Positions 17,105-25,926 of a DNA stretch of 64,000 bases are shown piece after piece. Position numbers and translations under genes: made by a program. The notes beneath the pieces are model-generated. The model made no database searches and was not told the origin of the DNA. It saw only the letters and a program-made list of their open reading frames with translations. How positions within the stretch are numbered: the stretch's first letter is position 1; each line of letters begins with the position of its first letter. This DNA is from Bacteroidia bacterium. Its GTDB lineage: Bacteria; Bacteroidota; Bacteroidia; J057. The DNA lies in the NCBI GenBank assembly GCA_033391075.1, contig JAWPMV010000001.1, positions 1,488,001-1,552,000 of the forward strand. The letters run 5' to 3'.

Positions 17105-17722
17105 ATGGATATGAGCAAAAGCAGTTTTGATATACGCTTTCAAGAGAAAAATACAGCAGCCAAGATTGTTGCTGGTTTGGAGAGAATTGCAGAAGCTTTT
17201 CGAGTTCTGATTTGGGAGCGGGCGAAAAAACTGGGACTTAGTCCTATACAAATACAGTTGTTGATATTTATCGCTCACCACGAACAGAAACTCTGTAATG
17301 TCAGCCACCTGGCACAGGAATTTAACCTGACCAAACCTACAATTAGTGATGCAATCCGGGTACTGGCTAAAAAAGGCCTGATTAAAAAAGAAGCATCAGC
17401 GGTAGATAAAAGAGCTTACTTCATTCTTTTAAGTGAGGAGGGGAAAAAAATTGTGGGTCAGACAGAAGGATTTGCACATTCAATCTATGAGGGAGTAGAA
17501 ATGATGGAAGAAACGGTCCAGGAAAGCCTTTTTGGCCAAATCAGTGAGTTGATCCAAAAACTCAATCAACAAGGAATTCTCAGTGTACAGCGCAATTGCC
17601 AGAGTTGCAGGTTTTATAGCAAAAAAGCAGAAGGACATTATTGTCAATTGCTTAGCCTCGATTTGGCTGACACAGACCTTCGGATTGATTGTGCTGAACA
17701 TGAATTATTTAAAGCAGAATAA
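17105..17722 (+). CDS. MarR family regulator with C-terminal cysteine-rich tail
   Basis: A 205-residue MarR-type winged-helix regulator. The recognition region lies around NLTKPTISDAIRVLAKKGLI (residues 74-93), followed by a wing with the DKRAYF motif. The C-terminal tail carries CQSC (165, 168), HYC (178-180) and RIDCAEH (196-199), a conserved cysteine/histidine set seen in some MarR proteins that may bind metal or sense redox state. It is 59 bases downstream of the secreted protein gene, so it probably controls its own unit through the GTTAGGAATCCTAAC sites. The signal is not known. Confidence 0.8.
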   Translation: MDMSKSSFDIRFQEKNTAAKIVAGLERIAEAFRVLIWERAKKLGLSPIQIQLLIFIAHHEQKLCNVSHLAQEFNLTKPTISDAIRVLAKKGLIKKEASAVDKRAYFILLSEEGKKIVGQTEGFAHSIYEGVEMMEETVQESLFGQISELIQKLNQQGILSVQRNCQSCRFYSKKAEGHYCQLLSLDLADTDLRIDCAEHELFKAE

Positions 17723-17745
17723 ATAAACAGACTAAATTTTCTTCT

Positions 17746-18036
17746 ATGGGCGGAGATTGGAAAGAAATGTTGTTAGCAGCAGAAAAGGGCGATTTGGATC
17801 TGCTGACCTATCACATCAAAATGGGAGCCGATCCCAATTACCAGCATCCGGAGTTTTTGACTACTCCTTTGATTGAGAGCATCCGTTTTGGTCATCTGGA
17901 TTGCGCCAAATATTTACTCGACAATGGAGCCGATCCCACGATTAAAGAGGCTTTTGGGCCACATACTCCCCTGGCACTTGCAAAATTTTTGAAAAATAAG
18001 GAAGCCGTCAAATTAGTTACTGACTATCTTCCTTAA
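17746..18036 (+). CDS. Ankyrin-repeat protein
   Basis: A 96-residue protein made of about two to three ankyrin repeats. The motifs TPLIESIRFGHLDCAKYLLDNGADP and a second copy around GPHTPLALAKFLKNKEAVK are clear. It has no signal peptide, so a cytoplasmic protein-binding role is likely. It starts 24 bases after marR and may be on the same transcript. Confidence 0.75.
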   Translation: MGGDWKEMLLAAEKGDLDLLTYHIKMGADPNYQHPEFLTTPLIESIRFGHLDCAKYLLDNGADPTIKEAFGPHTPLALAKFLKNKEAVKLVTDYLP

Positions 18037-18146
18037 ACCTAATTCTCCTGGGATAGTTTGAAGTATAGTAGGGGATAAAATTTGGATGAATGAATGCGTC
18101 CAAAAATATTTATCTTTAATCCCCGGCATCTTTGAACACCTACAAT

Positions 18147-19175
18147 ATGAAAATACAATATTTGCTCTCCTGCTTCCTGGTCATTTGCCTGATGTTGGGT
18201 CTACTGTCTTGTGAAGAAGAGGTCCCCACAGCTGAAATCAGCTTTGACACATTACCAGCTATATTCGAAAACCTTGATGCCAACTATGCTGCGGATCTTT
18301 CCTACGGAGCTTTCCCTGAAAACACCTTCGACATTTTTTTGCCTAAGGTATCAGGACCTACTCCTCTGATCGTATTTATCCATGGAGGAGGCTTTACGGG
18401 AGGAGATAAAGATATCGTCTACAATGCAGCCTCTGCAAATGCAGCCAGAAATTTGCCTGAAGAAATCAGAAAGTACATTGATGCGGGTATCGCCTTTGCA
18501 ACGATCAATTATCGATTGTTAGATGACAGAGATCAGGAGGGGGTCTTGAAACCCCTGGGGGATAGTCGAAGATGCCTTCAGTATATCAGATCGATTGCAG
18601 CTAGCCTCAATATTGACAAAGAAAAAATTGCCCTGACAGGGAATTCTGCGGGCGCAGGTACAGCTTTATGGCTTAGCTTTCATGATGACATGAAGGAAAC
18701 AGGAAGCGATGATCCTGTTTTACGAGAATCTACTCGTGTTTTGGGAGCTGCTGTAACAGAAACCCAGGCAAGCTATGACCTCAAAAGCTGGGAAACCCAT
18801 GTTTTTTCAGATTATGATCTGCAATTGGAGCCCCTCGTGAATTTCGACCAGGAATTGGAGCAAAGATTTAATTCTTTTTATGGGATTAGCGATTTCGCCG
18901 ATTTTGAGTCTCCGGAAACCCAGGCTTACCGGGAAGAAGTAGATATGCTGGCTTGGATGACGGCAGATGATCCGGAATTTTGGGTGAGTAATACGCTACA
19001 GCCTCTGGATACACCCATAGATTTGGGACAGCTTCTTCATCATCCCTATCACGCTCGCGAACTCCTTCGCAAAGGCAATTCGATAGGCCTCCTAAGTTAT
19101 GTTACCTACGGACCATTTGCTGATCCGGGAAGGGAATCCCTCTCTGATTACCTGATACGCATTTGCAGGGAGTAA
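18147..19175 (+). CDS. Alpha/beta hydrolase (carboxylesterase-like lipoprotein)
   Basis: A 342-residue protein when started at the ATG at 18147, giving a lipoprotein signal ending at LLSC. The oxyanion motif HGGGF is near residue 80 and the nucleophile motif GNSAGAG near 170. These are typical of the hormone-sensitive-lipase/BD-FAE-like esterases. The C-terminal DLGQLLHHPYHARELL segment holds a possible catalytic histidine. It probably acts on ester bonds in the periplasm or at the cell surface. The gene is monocistronic. Confidence 0.75.
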   Translation: MKIQYLLSCFLVICLMLGLLSCEEEVPTAEISFDTLPAIFENLDANYAADLSYGAFPENTFDIFLPKVSGPTPLIVFIHGGGFTGGDKDIVYNAASANAARNLPEEIRKYIDAGIAFATINYRLLDDRDQEGVLKPLGDSRRCLQYIRSIAASLNIDKEKIALTGNSAGAGTALWLSFHDDMKETGSDDPVLRESTRVLGAAVTETQASYDLKSWETHVFSDYDLQLEPLVNFDQELEQRFNSFYGISDFADFESPETQAYREEVDMLAWMTADDPEFWVSNTLQPLDTPIDLGQLLHHPYHARELLRKGNSIGLLSYVTYGPFADPGRESLSDYLIRICRE

Positions 19176-19231
19176 AGTAATTTATGCTCATATATTCAGG
19201 TTAAGGGAATTATTCCTATCTTGAAAATATC

Positions 19232-19615
19232 ATGGCAAAGAGCTTAGGCACAACTCAACCCGACGTTATCGTCGATGTCCTTTATGAAAAAGGCCTGCTT
19301 TACTTTGTCATTATCAATAACTCTGACCTGGTAGCGCGCAATGTCCGGGTTAAATTTGACAGGAAGATTGTTGGAGTGCAGGGGCGCGTCGTAATTTCAG
19401 ACTTAAACATTTTTGATGCTTTGGATTTCCTTGCACCACGCAAGGAGATACGCGTATTTATTGATGTAGCTCATGGCTATTTTGCCCGTAAAGGAGCAGA
19501 GAAAATCAGGTTGGGCCTGGAATGGAGAAATGAAGGAAGAAAAAGATTTAGCAAGACGATATATCATAACCTTAGCATTTATAAGGATATGGGGTATCTG
19601 GGAAATATTGAATAA
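19232..19615 (+). CDS. Hypothetical protein paired with tail-tube gene
   Basis: A 127-residue protein rich in beta strands and with no signal peptide. A stretch with GLLYFVIINNSDLVARNVRVKFD suggests an immunoglobulin-like or CARDB-like beta sandwich. It is 15 bases before the gp19-like tube gene and is probably co-transcribed. I do not recognise a named family. A role as a partner or chaperone of the tube protein is possible but unproven. Confidence 0.45.
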   Translation: MAKSLGTTQPDVIVDVLYEKGLLYFVIINNSDLVARNVRVKFDRKIVGVQGRVVISDLNIFDALDFLAPRKEIRVFIDVAHGYFARKGAEKIRLGLEWRNEGRKRFSKTIYHNLSIYKDMGYLGNIE

Positions 19616-19630
19616 TTTAATACTTAAGAT

Positions 19631-20065
19631 ATGGCACGTAATTATCCAATGGCAGGCTCGCACTTTCAAGTGGATTGGGGTGGAACATCGATTAGCTTTC
19701 AAAAAATATCTGGTTTGCGGATTACTCATGAAGTAGTTGAATATCGAGGGGGGGCAAGTCCTGAATACTCCAATATCAAAATGCCTATCGCTACAAAATA
19801 TTCAGATATCACTCTGAAAAGAGGAATTTGTCAAGGAGATAATGAGTTTTTTGATTGGATGAATACCGTTGCTCTGAACACTATTGAAAGACGTGATATC
19901 ACCATTAGTCTTTTAAATGAAAGTCACGTACCTGTGGTGGTATGGAAGGTGAAAAATGCATTTCCCAGGGAAGTTGCATATGGAGATCTTGATGCGATGA
20001 ATGCCAACTTTGCTATAGAAGAATTGGTGATAAGCCATGAAGGGATGACTGTTCAGAATGATTAA
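19631..20065 (+). CDS. Phage-tail/contractile injection system tube protein (gp19-like), orphan
   Basis: A 144-residue protein that matches the T4 gp19-like conserved tail-tube family (also Afp1/Pvc1 tubes of extracellular contractile injection systems). Signs are the FQVDWGGTSISFQKISGLRI opening, then VEYRGGASPEYSNIKMPIATKYSDITLKRG and a closing A-N-F-A-I-E-E-L-V-I-S-H-E-G segment. In an injection machine this protein stacks as hexamers to form the inner tube. No sheath, baseplate, spike or ATPase genes are visible in this window, so it appears to be an orphan pair with the 19232 gene. Confidence 0.8.
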   Translation: MARNYPMAGSHFQVDWGGTSISFQKISGLRITHEVVEYRGGASPEYSNIKMPIATKYSDITLKRGICQGDNEFFDWMNTVALNTIERRDITISLLNESHVPVVVWKVKNAFPREVAYGDLDAMNANFAIEELVISHEGMTVQND

Positions 20066-20071
20066 TTAAAA

Positions 20072-20659
20072 ATGAAGCTTAGCTACACCCTTTCTGAAGA
20101 AGATTTTCTCCAACATCAATTATACCTCGCATCCAATTCCCAGCGCATCCGAAAAAAAGAACAGAGGGCCTGGAAGTTGATTTCTTTTATTTTTTCACTC
20201 ATAGGAGTTATCCTTTATCTTACAGATACGGCCTTCCCCCTTGGCCCCTTTGCTATTTTATTTGGATTTATTACGGTCCTTTTCTACCCCCTTTATGTTA
20301 AAAAACACTATAAGGATCATTACAAAAACTTTATCCAGGAAAACTATCAAAATCGTATCGGATTCCCGACCGAGGTAGCTTTACATGAGGCCTTCCTTTT
20401 TATGAAAGATAAAAGCGGGGAAGGAAAAATCGACCTCTCTGAACTGGAATATCTGATCGAAATTCAACAAAACTTTTTCCTCAGATTAAAAAGCGGGCAT
20501 TCCCTGATTTTCCCTAAAGCTCAAATACAGGATCTGCCGGCTTTTCGGAAAAGCTTTCAGGATATTGATGTACAAGTGGAGCCCGATTTAGATTGGGAAA
20601 GAAAGTTTTTGGGCCTCCCAAATTTATTCACCAAAGCCTCTCCAAAAATCCCGGTTTAG
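20072..20659 (+). CDS. YcxB-like membrane protein
   Basis: A 195-residue protein with two hydrophobic segments around residues 33-75, then a soluble C-terminal domain with NRIGFPTEVALHEAFLFMKDK and RLKSGHSLIFPKAQI. This layout (two transmembrane helices followed by a small beta domain) is that of the YcxB-like family, of unknown function. It follows the tube gene by 6 bases. Whether it is part of the same unit by function is unclear. Confidence 0.65.
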   Translation: MKLSYTLSEEDFLQHQLYLASNSQRIRKKEQRAWKLISFIFSLIGVILYLTDTAFPLGPFAILFGFITVLFYPLYVKKHYKDHYKNFIQENYQNRIGFPTEVALHEAFLFMKDKSGEGKIDLSELEYLIEIQQNFFLRLKSGHSLIFPKAQIQDLPAFRKSFQDIDVQVEPDLDWERKFLGLPNLFTKASPKIPV

Positions 20660-21162
20660 GTATTTATTCTCTGTTTGATCCACTATTCCTAAGGGGAGTT
20701 TTCCCTAATAATTTTTGCTTACTGTTGATTTGCCTTCATGATTCCCGACTAAGAGGATGTAGCAATTATATGGCTAGACGCGAAGCACAATGAAATAGAT
20801 TATTATTCTTAGTATGAAAATGAATAATACCCAAAGCCCTGTTTTTTCTATGCACGTTCATCGCGATTGGAGGGAATTTATTCCTGCATCCTTATGCCGG
20901 AAAATAAAAACAGCACGAGATCATTTCGTATCAAAAAAATTGGCTAAGGTTCATCAATAGCATAATTTTAAGCTAATTGTTATTTCCCGGGATTCCCCTT
21001 TATGGGGAATCCTTTTCTTTTAACTTATCTCCTGAATTTTTGTATCTTTATTTCAGATCAGCGTAACCAGACACGACACCTCTTTTATACTCAACATTCA
21101 TACATAATGCTGGTAAACCTAAATCAGGTCCTGCTTTGGGACCTGGAAAGCTATATGTTAGC
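20660..21162. other. 503-bp gap with a terminator and a possible tiny ORF
   Basis: There is no recognisable gene here. A 48-residue frame (20814-20960, plus strand) starts with an ATG but has no recognised family and no clear ribosome signal. A strong hairpin at 20990-21021 ends the upstream unit. TATCTTTA at 21045-21052 is a weak -7 candidate for the 21163 gene, too far upstream to be certain. Confidence 0.4.
20990..21021 (+). terminator. Rho-independent terminator
   Basis: GGATTCCCC (20990-20998), a 5-base loop TTTAT and GGGGAATCC (21004-21012) form a perfect 9-bp stem followed by a T-rich run. This is the clearest intrinsic terminator in the first third of the window. Confidence 0.75.
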
Positions 21163-21960
21163 ATGAGAATCGTATCAAAATTTCATGACTATTATGACAG
21201 TGTCCAGGCAAGTGGTCAGGACCAAAGTTGTGTGTATGTAAGGAAGGAGGATAAAAGTCTGGTCCACAATACGGACACTCATTACCACAAAATATCCCAG
21301 TTGAAAAATCTGGGAGAAGCTGCATTGTTTAGTAAAGAAAGAGGTCCTGAGCATCAATCCATTCTTTTCTTTCGTGAATTAACCCTGGGCTATTGCGGGA
21401 AACTTTATCCCATATTTCAGTTTGTACATTTCGAAGGCAATAAGGCAAAGAAACTGCATCATTTCTATAAGCCTGAAGATGCGGAAGCCTATTTCCAGAC
21501 GGTCATCGATGACTATCCCTATGATGGTCATTATTTGAATTATTGGGGGAATGGGAAGAAACTGGGACTTGATCATGCCTACAGCTATGAGAGTCGCTAC
21601 GATATTGAAGTAGACGATCTCTTCCACTATTTCCAGGTTCCTCTTTTTATGTTACCTGATATGCCCTATGATTTTTCGGCTTTGGAGGAAGTTTGGGGCT
21701 ATAATCACTTTCGCAGAGGGAAAGATGTAGTGAATATCCTGCTAAATCCTTGTTTACGCAGGCTTGAATTTTTTCGTATAAAAGATCCTTACAGCTGTTT
21801 TCAGGACATTTACCAATACATAAATGGGGTACTGGGAAATACAGAGAATATCGAAACCAAAATGAGCGATCAGGATAAAATTCAGCAACATGGCTTTGAT
21901 CAGAAATACGGTTTCCGCAAAAGACCGGGTAATAAAAAACGCAGAAAAAATAAGAAATAA
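21163..21960 (+). CDS. Conserved hypothetical protein
   Basis: A 265-residue protein from the ATG at 21163 (a TTG at 21136 would add nine residues). The opening MRIVSKFHDYYDSVQASGQD is characteristic of a family of unknown function found in bacteria and some phages. The body is soluble with many aromatic residues and the C-terminus is strongly basic (KKRRKNKK), suggesting nucleic-acid binding, although this is not shown. It is monocistronic, with a strong terminator upstream. Confidence 0.55.
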   Translation: MRIVSKFHDYYDSVQASGQDQSCVYVRKEDKSLVHNTDTHYHKISQLKNLGEAALFSKERGPEHQSILFFRELTLGYCGKLYPIFQFVHFEGNKAKKLHHFYKPEDAEAYFQTVIDDYPYDGHYLNYWGNGKKLGLDHAYSYESRYDIEVDDLFHYFQVPLFMLPDMPYDFSALEEVWGYNHFRRGKDVVNILLNPCLRRLEFFRIKDPYSCFQDIYQYINGVLGNTENIETKMSDQDKIQQHGFDQKYGFRKRPGNKKRRKNKK

Positions 21961-22001
21961 AGGCTAGGCTTTTTTACCCTTAATCTTATTCCTAACAGAA
22001 C

Positions 22002-22649
22002 ATGAATCTCAAACATATTTTTTCGAAAGGCCCTAAAAGCCCTGAAGATAAAGCAGAACGGTTTTGGAAATGGTTCGCAAAGAATCAGCAACAATTTCTC
22101 TTTATTACCTCAGTATCTGTAGAAGAAAAAGACCGTATGCTCAATGAGTTTCTGGAAGAACTTCACAAGTATGATGAGAATTTATACTTCGAAATGGGAG
22201 GGCATCCTGACGACCAAAAAGTAGAGCTTATTATTACGGCTGAAGGCAATATTGAGGCATTCCCTTCGGTAGAACTCCTGGTGGGAAAAGCGCCATCTTT
22301 TGAGTCCTGGGAAGTGATTGCATTTAAACCACCTATGGGTACAGGCTTTACTACCGAATATGGAGGCTACTCCTTTGATCCTGAAAAAATCCTGTTTATA
22401 CCCTTGAAAAACCCTGATAATCCACAGGCCATAGGGCTAAAAGTGTGCTATCCGGATTACAGAGAAGAAGATAGAAATATCTTTATAAATGGAAGCTTTA
22501 TCATGTTGGATGTGATATTGGGCGAAAAATCCTGTGTAGAGGATATCGACTATCTTGATGCTGCCCAAACACCTGAAAATATTGTTGATTACCCTTTTCG
22601 AAGCTTAAGTAACATCAAAAGCTACATTGACGAAGTGAAAGCTCGATAA
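22002..22649 (+). CDS. Hypothetical protein, cytoplasmic
   Basis: A 215-residue soluble protein without signal peptide or membrane segment. A central MGGHPDDQKVELIITAEGN followed by ESWEVIAFKPPMG and a C-terminal YPFRSLSNIKSYIDEVK recall DUF695-like or related uncharacterised proteins, but I cannot match it firmly. It lies 41 bases after the conserved gene at 21163 and may be on the same transcript. Confidence 0.5.
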   Translation: MNLKHIFSKGPKSPEDKAERFWKWFAKNQQQFLFITSVSVEEKDRMLNEFLEELHKYDENLYFEMGGHPDDQKVELIITAEGNIEAFPSVELLVGKAPSFESWEVIAFKPPMGTGFTTEYGGYSFDPEKILFIPLKNPDNPQAIGLKVCYPDYREEDRNIFINGSFIMLDVILGEKSCVEDIDYLDAAQTPENIVDYPFRSLSNIKSYIDEVKAR

Positions 22650-22746
22650 TCATCTGGTACATGTCTTTGAAGGGACAAGTAGGTTTTTAGGAATTCCTTT
22701 ATTTTAGGCTCATCCTCAGAAGATATTGCGTTCTAAGTATTATGAA

Positions 22747-23979
22747 ATGATTGCACCCACTATTCCGGATAATGAGGTTGACCGATTGGCTGCTCTTTAT
22801 GCCCTAAATTTAAAAGAGCAGAGCAAAGAAGATCGTTTTGACAAAATGGTCAATCTGGCTTCAAGCTGTTTGAAAGTTCCTATAGCCTATGTCGCGACCG
22901 TTGATAAGAATCATCAATTGATCCATGCTTCCTGCGGATTGAATTTCGTTTCATCAGATCGAACGACTTCCTTCTGCGGCCATGCCATCCTTCAGGACGC
23001 CCCGCTCATCATTCCTGATACTCATGCAGACGATCGCTTTCATGACAATCCCCTGGTCGTCAATGATCCCTTTATTCGATTCTATGCAGGCTATCCCTTG
23101 ACAAGTCCGGATGGATTTAAAATCGGAACCTTATGCATAGCAGATCATCAGCCTCGAGTTCTTACAAAAGCAGAACTGGAGATGTTCATGGATTTGGGCT
23201 TTATGCTAGAGCAGCAATTGCAATTGTTGCAATTAGGAGAAATCCAGCTACAATTGGTTCAGAGTCGAAATGAAACCTTGCGGATCAATAAGGAGCTTGA
23301 CAATCACAATCAATTTTTTCAGCAAATCTTTGGGAGATATATGAGTCAGGAACTTCTTTCCTCGATTCTCAGCAATGAAAAAAACCTGGAACTAGGAGGG
23401 GAAGAGCGAGAAGCCACGGTAATGATGAGTGATTTGAGAGGATTTACCCCTATGGCTAAACGTTATGGCGCTCAACGGACCGTAGAAATCCTCAATATGT
23501 ATTTGGAAGAAATGATTGATATTATCCAGCAACATGGAGGTTTTATCAATGAAATTTTGGGCGATGGGATATTGGTTGTCTTTGGAGTTCCACATTATAG
23601 AGATAATCCTTGTTACAGTGCCGTGATGTGTGCCAAAGCTATGCATGATGGCCTGGAGCGTGTAAATGAAAAATTGAAAGCCAAAGGTTACCAGCATTTG
23701 GAAATGGGAATAGGGATCAATTCTGGGAACTTAATAGCCGGCAATATTGGCTCCAGTCAACGGATGAAATATGGGGTAATCGGAGATACCGTGAATCTGG
23801 CTGCCAGAATAGAGTCCTTTACCGTAGGAGGGCAAACCCTTGTATCTGAACGAACCTATGAAAATGTGCAGGATAAGATAGAGGCAGAAGGAAATTTACG
23901 TGTCAAGATCAAAGGCTATAAGCAGGTCTTCAAAATCTTTGATCTGTCTAGTGCTAAATCAGCAACTCCCAGCAAGTAA
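22747..23979 (+). CDS. GAF domain class III nucleotide cyclase (guanylate-cyclase-like residues)
   Basis: A 410-residue protein from the ATG at 22747 (a TTG at 22726 would add seven residues). The N-terminal GAF domain (about 25-160) has no haem or flavin signature that I can identify. A coiled linker leads to a class III cyclase domain. Metal aspartates are Asp229 (MSDLRGF) and Asp273 (LGDG), and the transition-state pair is Asn350/Arg354 (DTVNLAARIES). The substrate-specifying positions read Glu269 and Gly343 rather than the Lys and Asp/Thr of adenylate cyclases. The Glu swap is a guanylate-cyclase feature. The product is therefore likely cGMP or mixed. The nearest cNMP-binding gene is at 24763. 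Confidence 0.75.
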   Translation: MIAPTIPDNEVDRLAALYALNLKEQSKEDRFDKMVNLASSCLKVPIAYVATVDKNHQLIHASCGLNFVSSDRTTSFCGHAILQDAPLIIPDTHADDRFHDNPLVVNDPFIRFYAGYPLTSPDGFKIGTLCIADHQPRVLTKAELEMFMDLGFMLEQQLQLLQLGEIQLQLVQSRNETLRINKELDNHNQFFQQIFGRYMSQELLSSILSNEKNLELGGEEREATVMMSDLRGFTPMAKRYGAQRTVEILNMYLEEMIDIIQQHGGFINEILGDGILVVFGVPHYRDNPCYSAVMCAKAMHDGLERVNEKLKAKGYQHLEMGIGINSGNLIAGNIGSSQRMKYGVIGDTVNLAARIESFTVGGQTLVSERTYENVQDKIEAEGNLRVKIKGYKQVFKIFDLSSAKSATPSK

Positions 23980-24033
23980 TTCTACAAGCTGAATTCGAAA
24001 AGAAAAATGAAGGTCTATACCTAACTTGCCTGC

Positions 24034-24747
24034 ATGCAGGAAGAAATCTATGAACCTGGTTTCGTCGAGAAACTCTTTGACCAGATGAGCGATTCCTACG
24101 CTCGGATGAATTATATCACTTCTTTTGGTTTCAGTGAACGTTGGAGAAAGCAATGTGTAAAAGTCTTAGCCATAGAAAAGGGCGCCAAAGTTTATGACCT
24201 GATGACGGGTATGGGAGAATGTTGGAGTCAAATTCTGGAAAACACCGGAGCCGAAGGGGAATTGCATGCCCTGGATATCTCTACCAATATGCTGGCCAGA
24301 GCACACAAACGAAAACAAAAATTCAAGGATCATCAGATACGGATTTTAAAAGAAAATGTATTTGAAAACAGTTTTCCGGATGGGGAGGCAGATTTTATTG
24401 TATCAGGATTTGGAATAAAAACCTTTAATCCAGAACAGTTGGAAATTTTGGCGAAAGAGATGTTTCGACTCCTCAAGCCAGGAGGCAAACTTTCGCTGAT
24501 AGAAGTGTCCATTCCACCCAATAGGCTCCTAAGGATATTTTATATGTTTTACCTCAAACAAATCATTCCTATTCTGGGCTGGATGTTTCTGGGGAGTCCG
24601 GAAACGTATAAAATGCTGGGTGTCTACACCGAGAAATTTGAAAATGCCAAAGACCTGGAACCTATTTTCAGGCAAGCAGGATTTCGCGTAACTTATGTAA
24701 GCTATTTCTTTGGCTGTGCAAGTGGGATTATTGCGGAGAAATCCTAA
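24034..24747 (+). CDS. UbiE/MenG-like SAM-dependent methyltransferase
   Basis: A 237-residue class I methyltransferase. The motif I variant is VYDLMTGMGEC, followed by LHALDISTNMLARA and a later GGKLSLIEV motif, the order found in the UbiE/MenG family of quinone-biosynthesis C-methyltransferases. The usual DxGxGxG is altered, so it is probably a relative rather than MenG itself. It lies between the nucleotide cyclase and a Crp/Fnr regulator, 15 bases before the latter. Confidence 0.7.
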   Translation: MQEEIYEPGFVEKLFDQMSDSYARMNYITSFGFSERWRKQCVKVLAIEKGAKVYDLMTGMGECWSQILENTGAEGELHALDISTNMLARAHKRKQKFKDHQIRILKENVFENSFPDGEADFIVSGFGIKTFNPEQLEILAKEMFRLLKPGGKLSLIEVSIPPNRLLRIFYMFYLKQIIPILGWMFLGSPETYKMLGVYTEKFENAKDLEPIFRQAGFRVTYVSYFFGCASGIIAEKS

Positions 24748-24762
24748 AGCGAAAGACTGTAA

Positions 24763-25344
24763 ATGACCGAACTAGAAGCTTATATTCATTCCTATTTTGG
24801 AATTCAAGACACGCATATGACTGCTCTGGCAGAGTTGTTCAGGGAGACAGCTTTGAAAAAAGGGGAATATTTCACCCGAATTGATACGCAATGCCAGAAA
24901 TTGAGTTTTATACGGTCGGGACATCTCCGTGTATTTGCCTATAAGGAGGATAAAGATATCACCCAATGGATTTCCTCTCAGGGGGAATTTGTTACGGATC
25001 TGGCAAGCATGGTCTTTAAGACACCTTCTCGTTGGAATATTCAGGCCCTTACGGATTGTGAACTCTATAGCATCAGTAAAGAAAAATACGATGAGATCGG
25101 CAAAATTATCCCTCAATGGGATCAATTGGAAAAGCTATTTCTCGCCAAGTGTTTCCTGACCCTGGAGGATCGTGTCTATTCTTTCCTCTCCATGAGCGCC
25201 GAGCAAAGATATCTCCAATTGTTCGAGAAGAAACAGGACCTTTTCAATGAAACCCCTTTGCACTATCTGGCCTCTATGTTGGGGATGACGCCCGAAACCC
25301 TGAGCCGAATCAGGAAGGCACAAAGCCTGGAGAAAAATTCTTGA
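24763..25344 (+). CDS. Crp/Fnr family transcriptional regulator
   Basis: A 193-residue protein with a cyclic-nucleotide-binding-like beta barrel (residues about 25-110) and a helix-turn-helix (LHYLASMLGMTPETLSRIRK, near 170-190). The usual cAMP-contact Arg/Ser pair is not obvious (EFVTDLAS in its place), so the ligand is uncertain. It sits 0.8 kb downstream of a nucleotide cyclase that may make cGMP, but no direct link is shown. It shares a probable transcript with the methyltransferase gene. Confidence 0.75.
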   Translation: MTELEAYIHSYFGIQDTHMTALAELFRETALKKGEYFTRIDTQCQKLSFIRSGHLRVFAYKEDKDITQWISSQGEFVTDLASMVFKTPSRWNIQALTDCELYSISKEKYDEIGKIIPQWDQLEKLFLAKCFLTLEDRVYSFLSMSAEQRYLQLFEKKQDLFNETPLHYLASMLGMTPETLSRIRKAQSLEKNS

Positions 25345-25402
25345 TATAGATCAAGACAAGGAATAGGAGTACTAACGAGATTTGTAAAAACAAGAAACAT
25401 AG

Positions 25403-25888
25403 ATGTTTAAACAACTCTCAATCCTTAGTATCATCACCTTAATTTCCTCAACTCTCATGGCACTTGAATTAAAAACCACCATCCGCATTGAAGCTTCTCC
25501 TGAAGTAGTATGGCAAATCCTGACAGACTTTGACGCCTATCCCGCGTGGAACCCTTTCATCAAAAAGCTTGAAGGAGAAGTATCGCTTGGTGAAAAAATC
25601 CGGGTCGAGATTACGGATATGAAATTCAAACCCAAAATTCTGGCCTTTGATCCCCGTAAAAAACTGGAGTGGATTGGTCGTTTTCTTATGCCCGGAATAG
25701 TAGATGGTCGGCACTACTTTATTCTGGAAGACAATGGGGATGGAAGTACCAGTTTTATACATGGAGAATATTTCAAAGGGCTTTTGGTACCTTTTCTCAA
25801 GAAGAAACTGATGGGAGAAACTCGCGCGGGTTTTGAAGCCATGAATCAGGCATTAAAGAAACGAGCAGAAGCCATGCTTTCTTCCTGA
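25403..25888 (+). CDS. SRPBCC (START-like) domain protein
   Basis: A 161-residue protein with a hydrophobic N-terminus (signal or anchor) and a single SRPBCC/polyketide-cyclase-like domain. The clear signature is VWQILTDFDAYPAWNPFIKK with a later ILEDNGDGSTSFIHGEYF. The fold encloses a hydrophobic cavity for lipid or other apolar ligands. It is 58 bases after the Crp/Fnr gene. Function unknown. Confidence 0.75.
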   Translation: MFKQLSILSIITLISSTLMALELKTTIRIEASPEVVWQILTDFDAYPAWNPFIKKLEGEVSLGEKIRVEITDMKFKPKILAFDPRKKLEWIGRFLMPGIVDGRHYFILEDNGDGSTSFIHGEYFKGLLVPFLKKKLMGETRAGFEAMNQALKKRAEAMLSS

Positions 25889-25926
25889 AAATTGCCTTCC
25901 CGACTTTCAGCAACTATTTTTAACAG

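Noticed and set aside
20814-20960. 48-residue small protein
   Set aside because: No family match, no conserved start signal and no clear codon bias; kept only as a remark on the gap.
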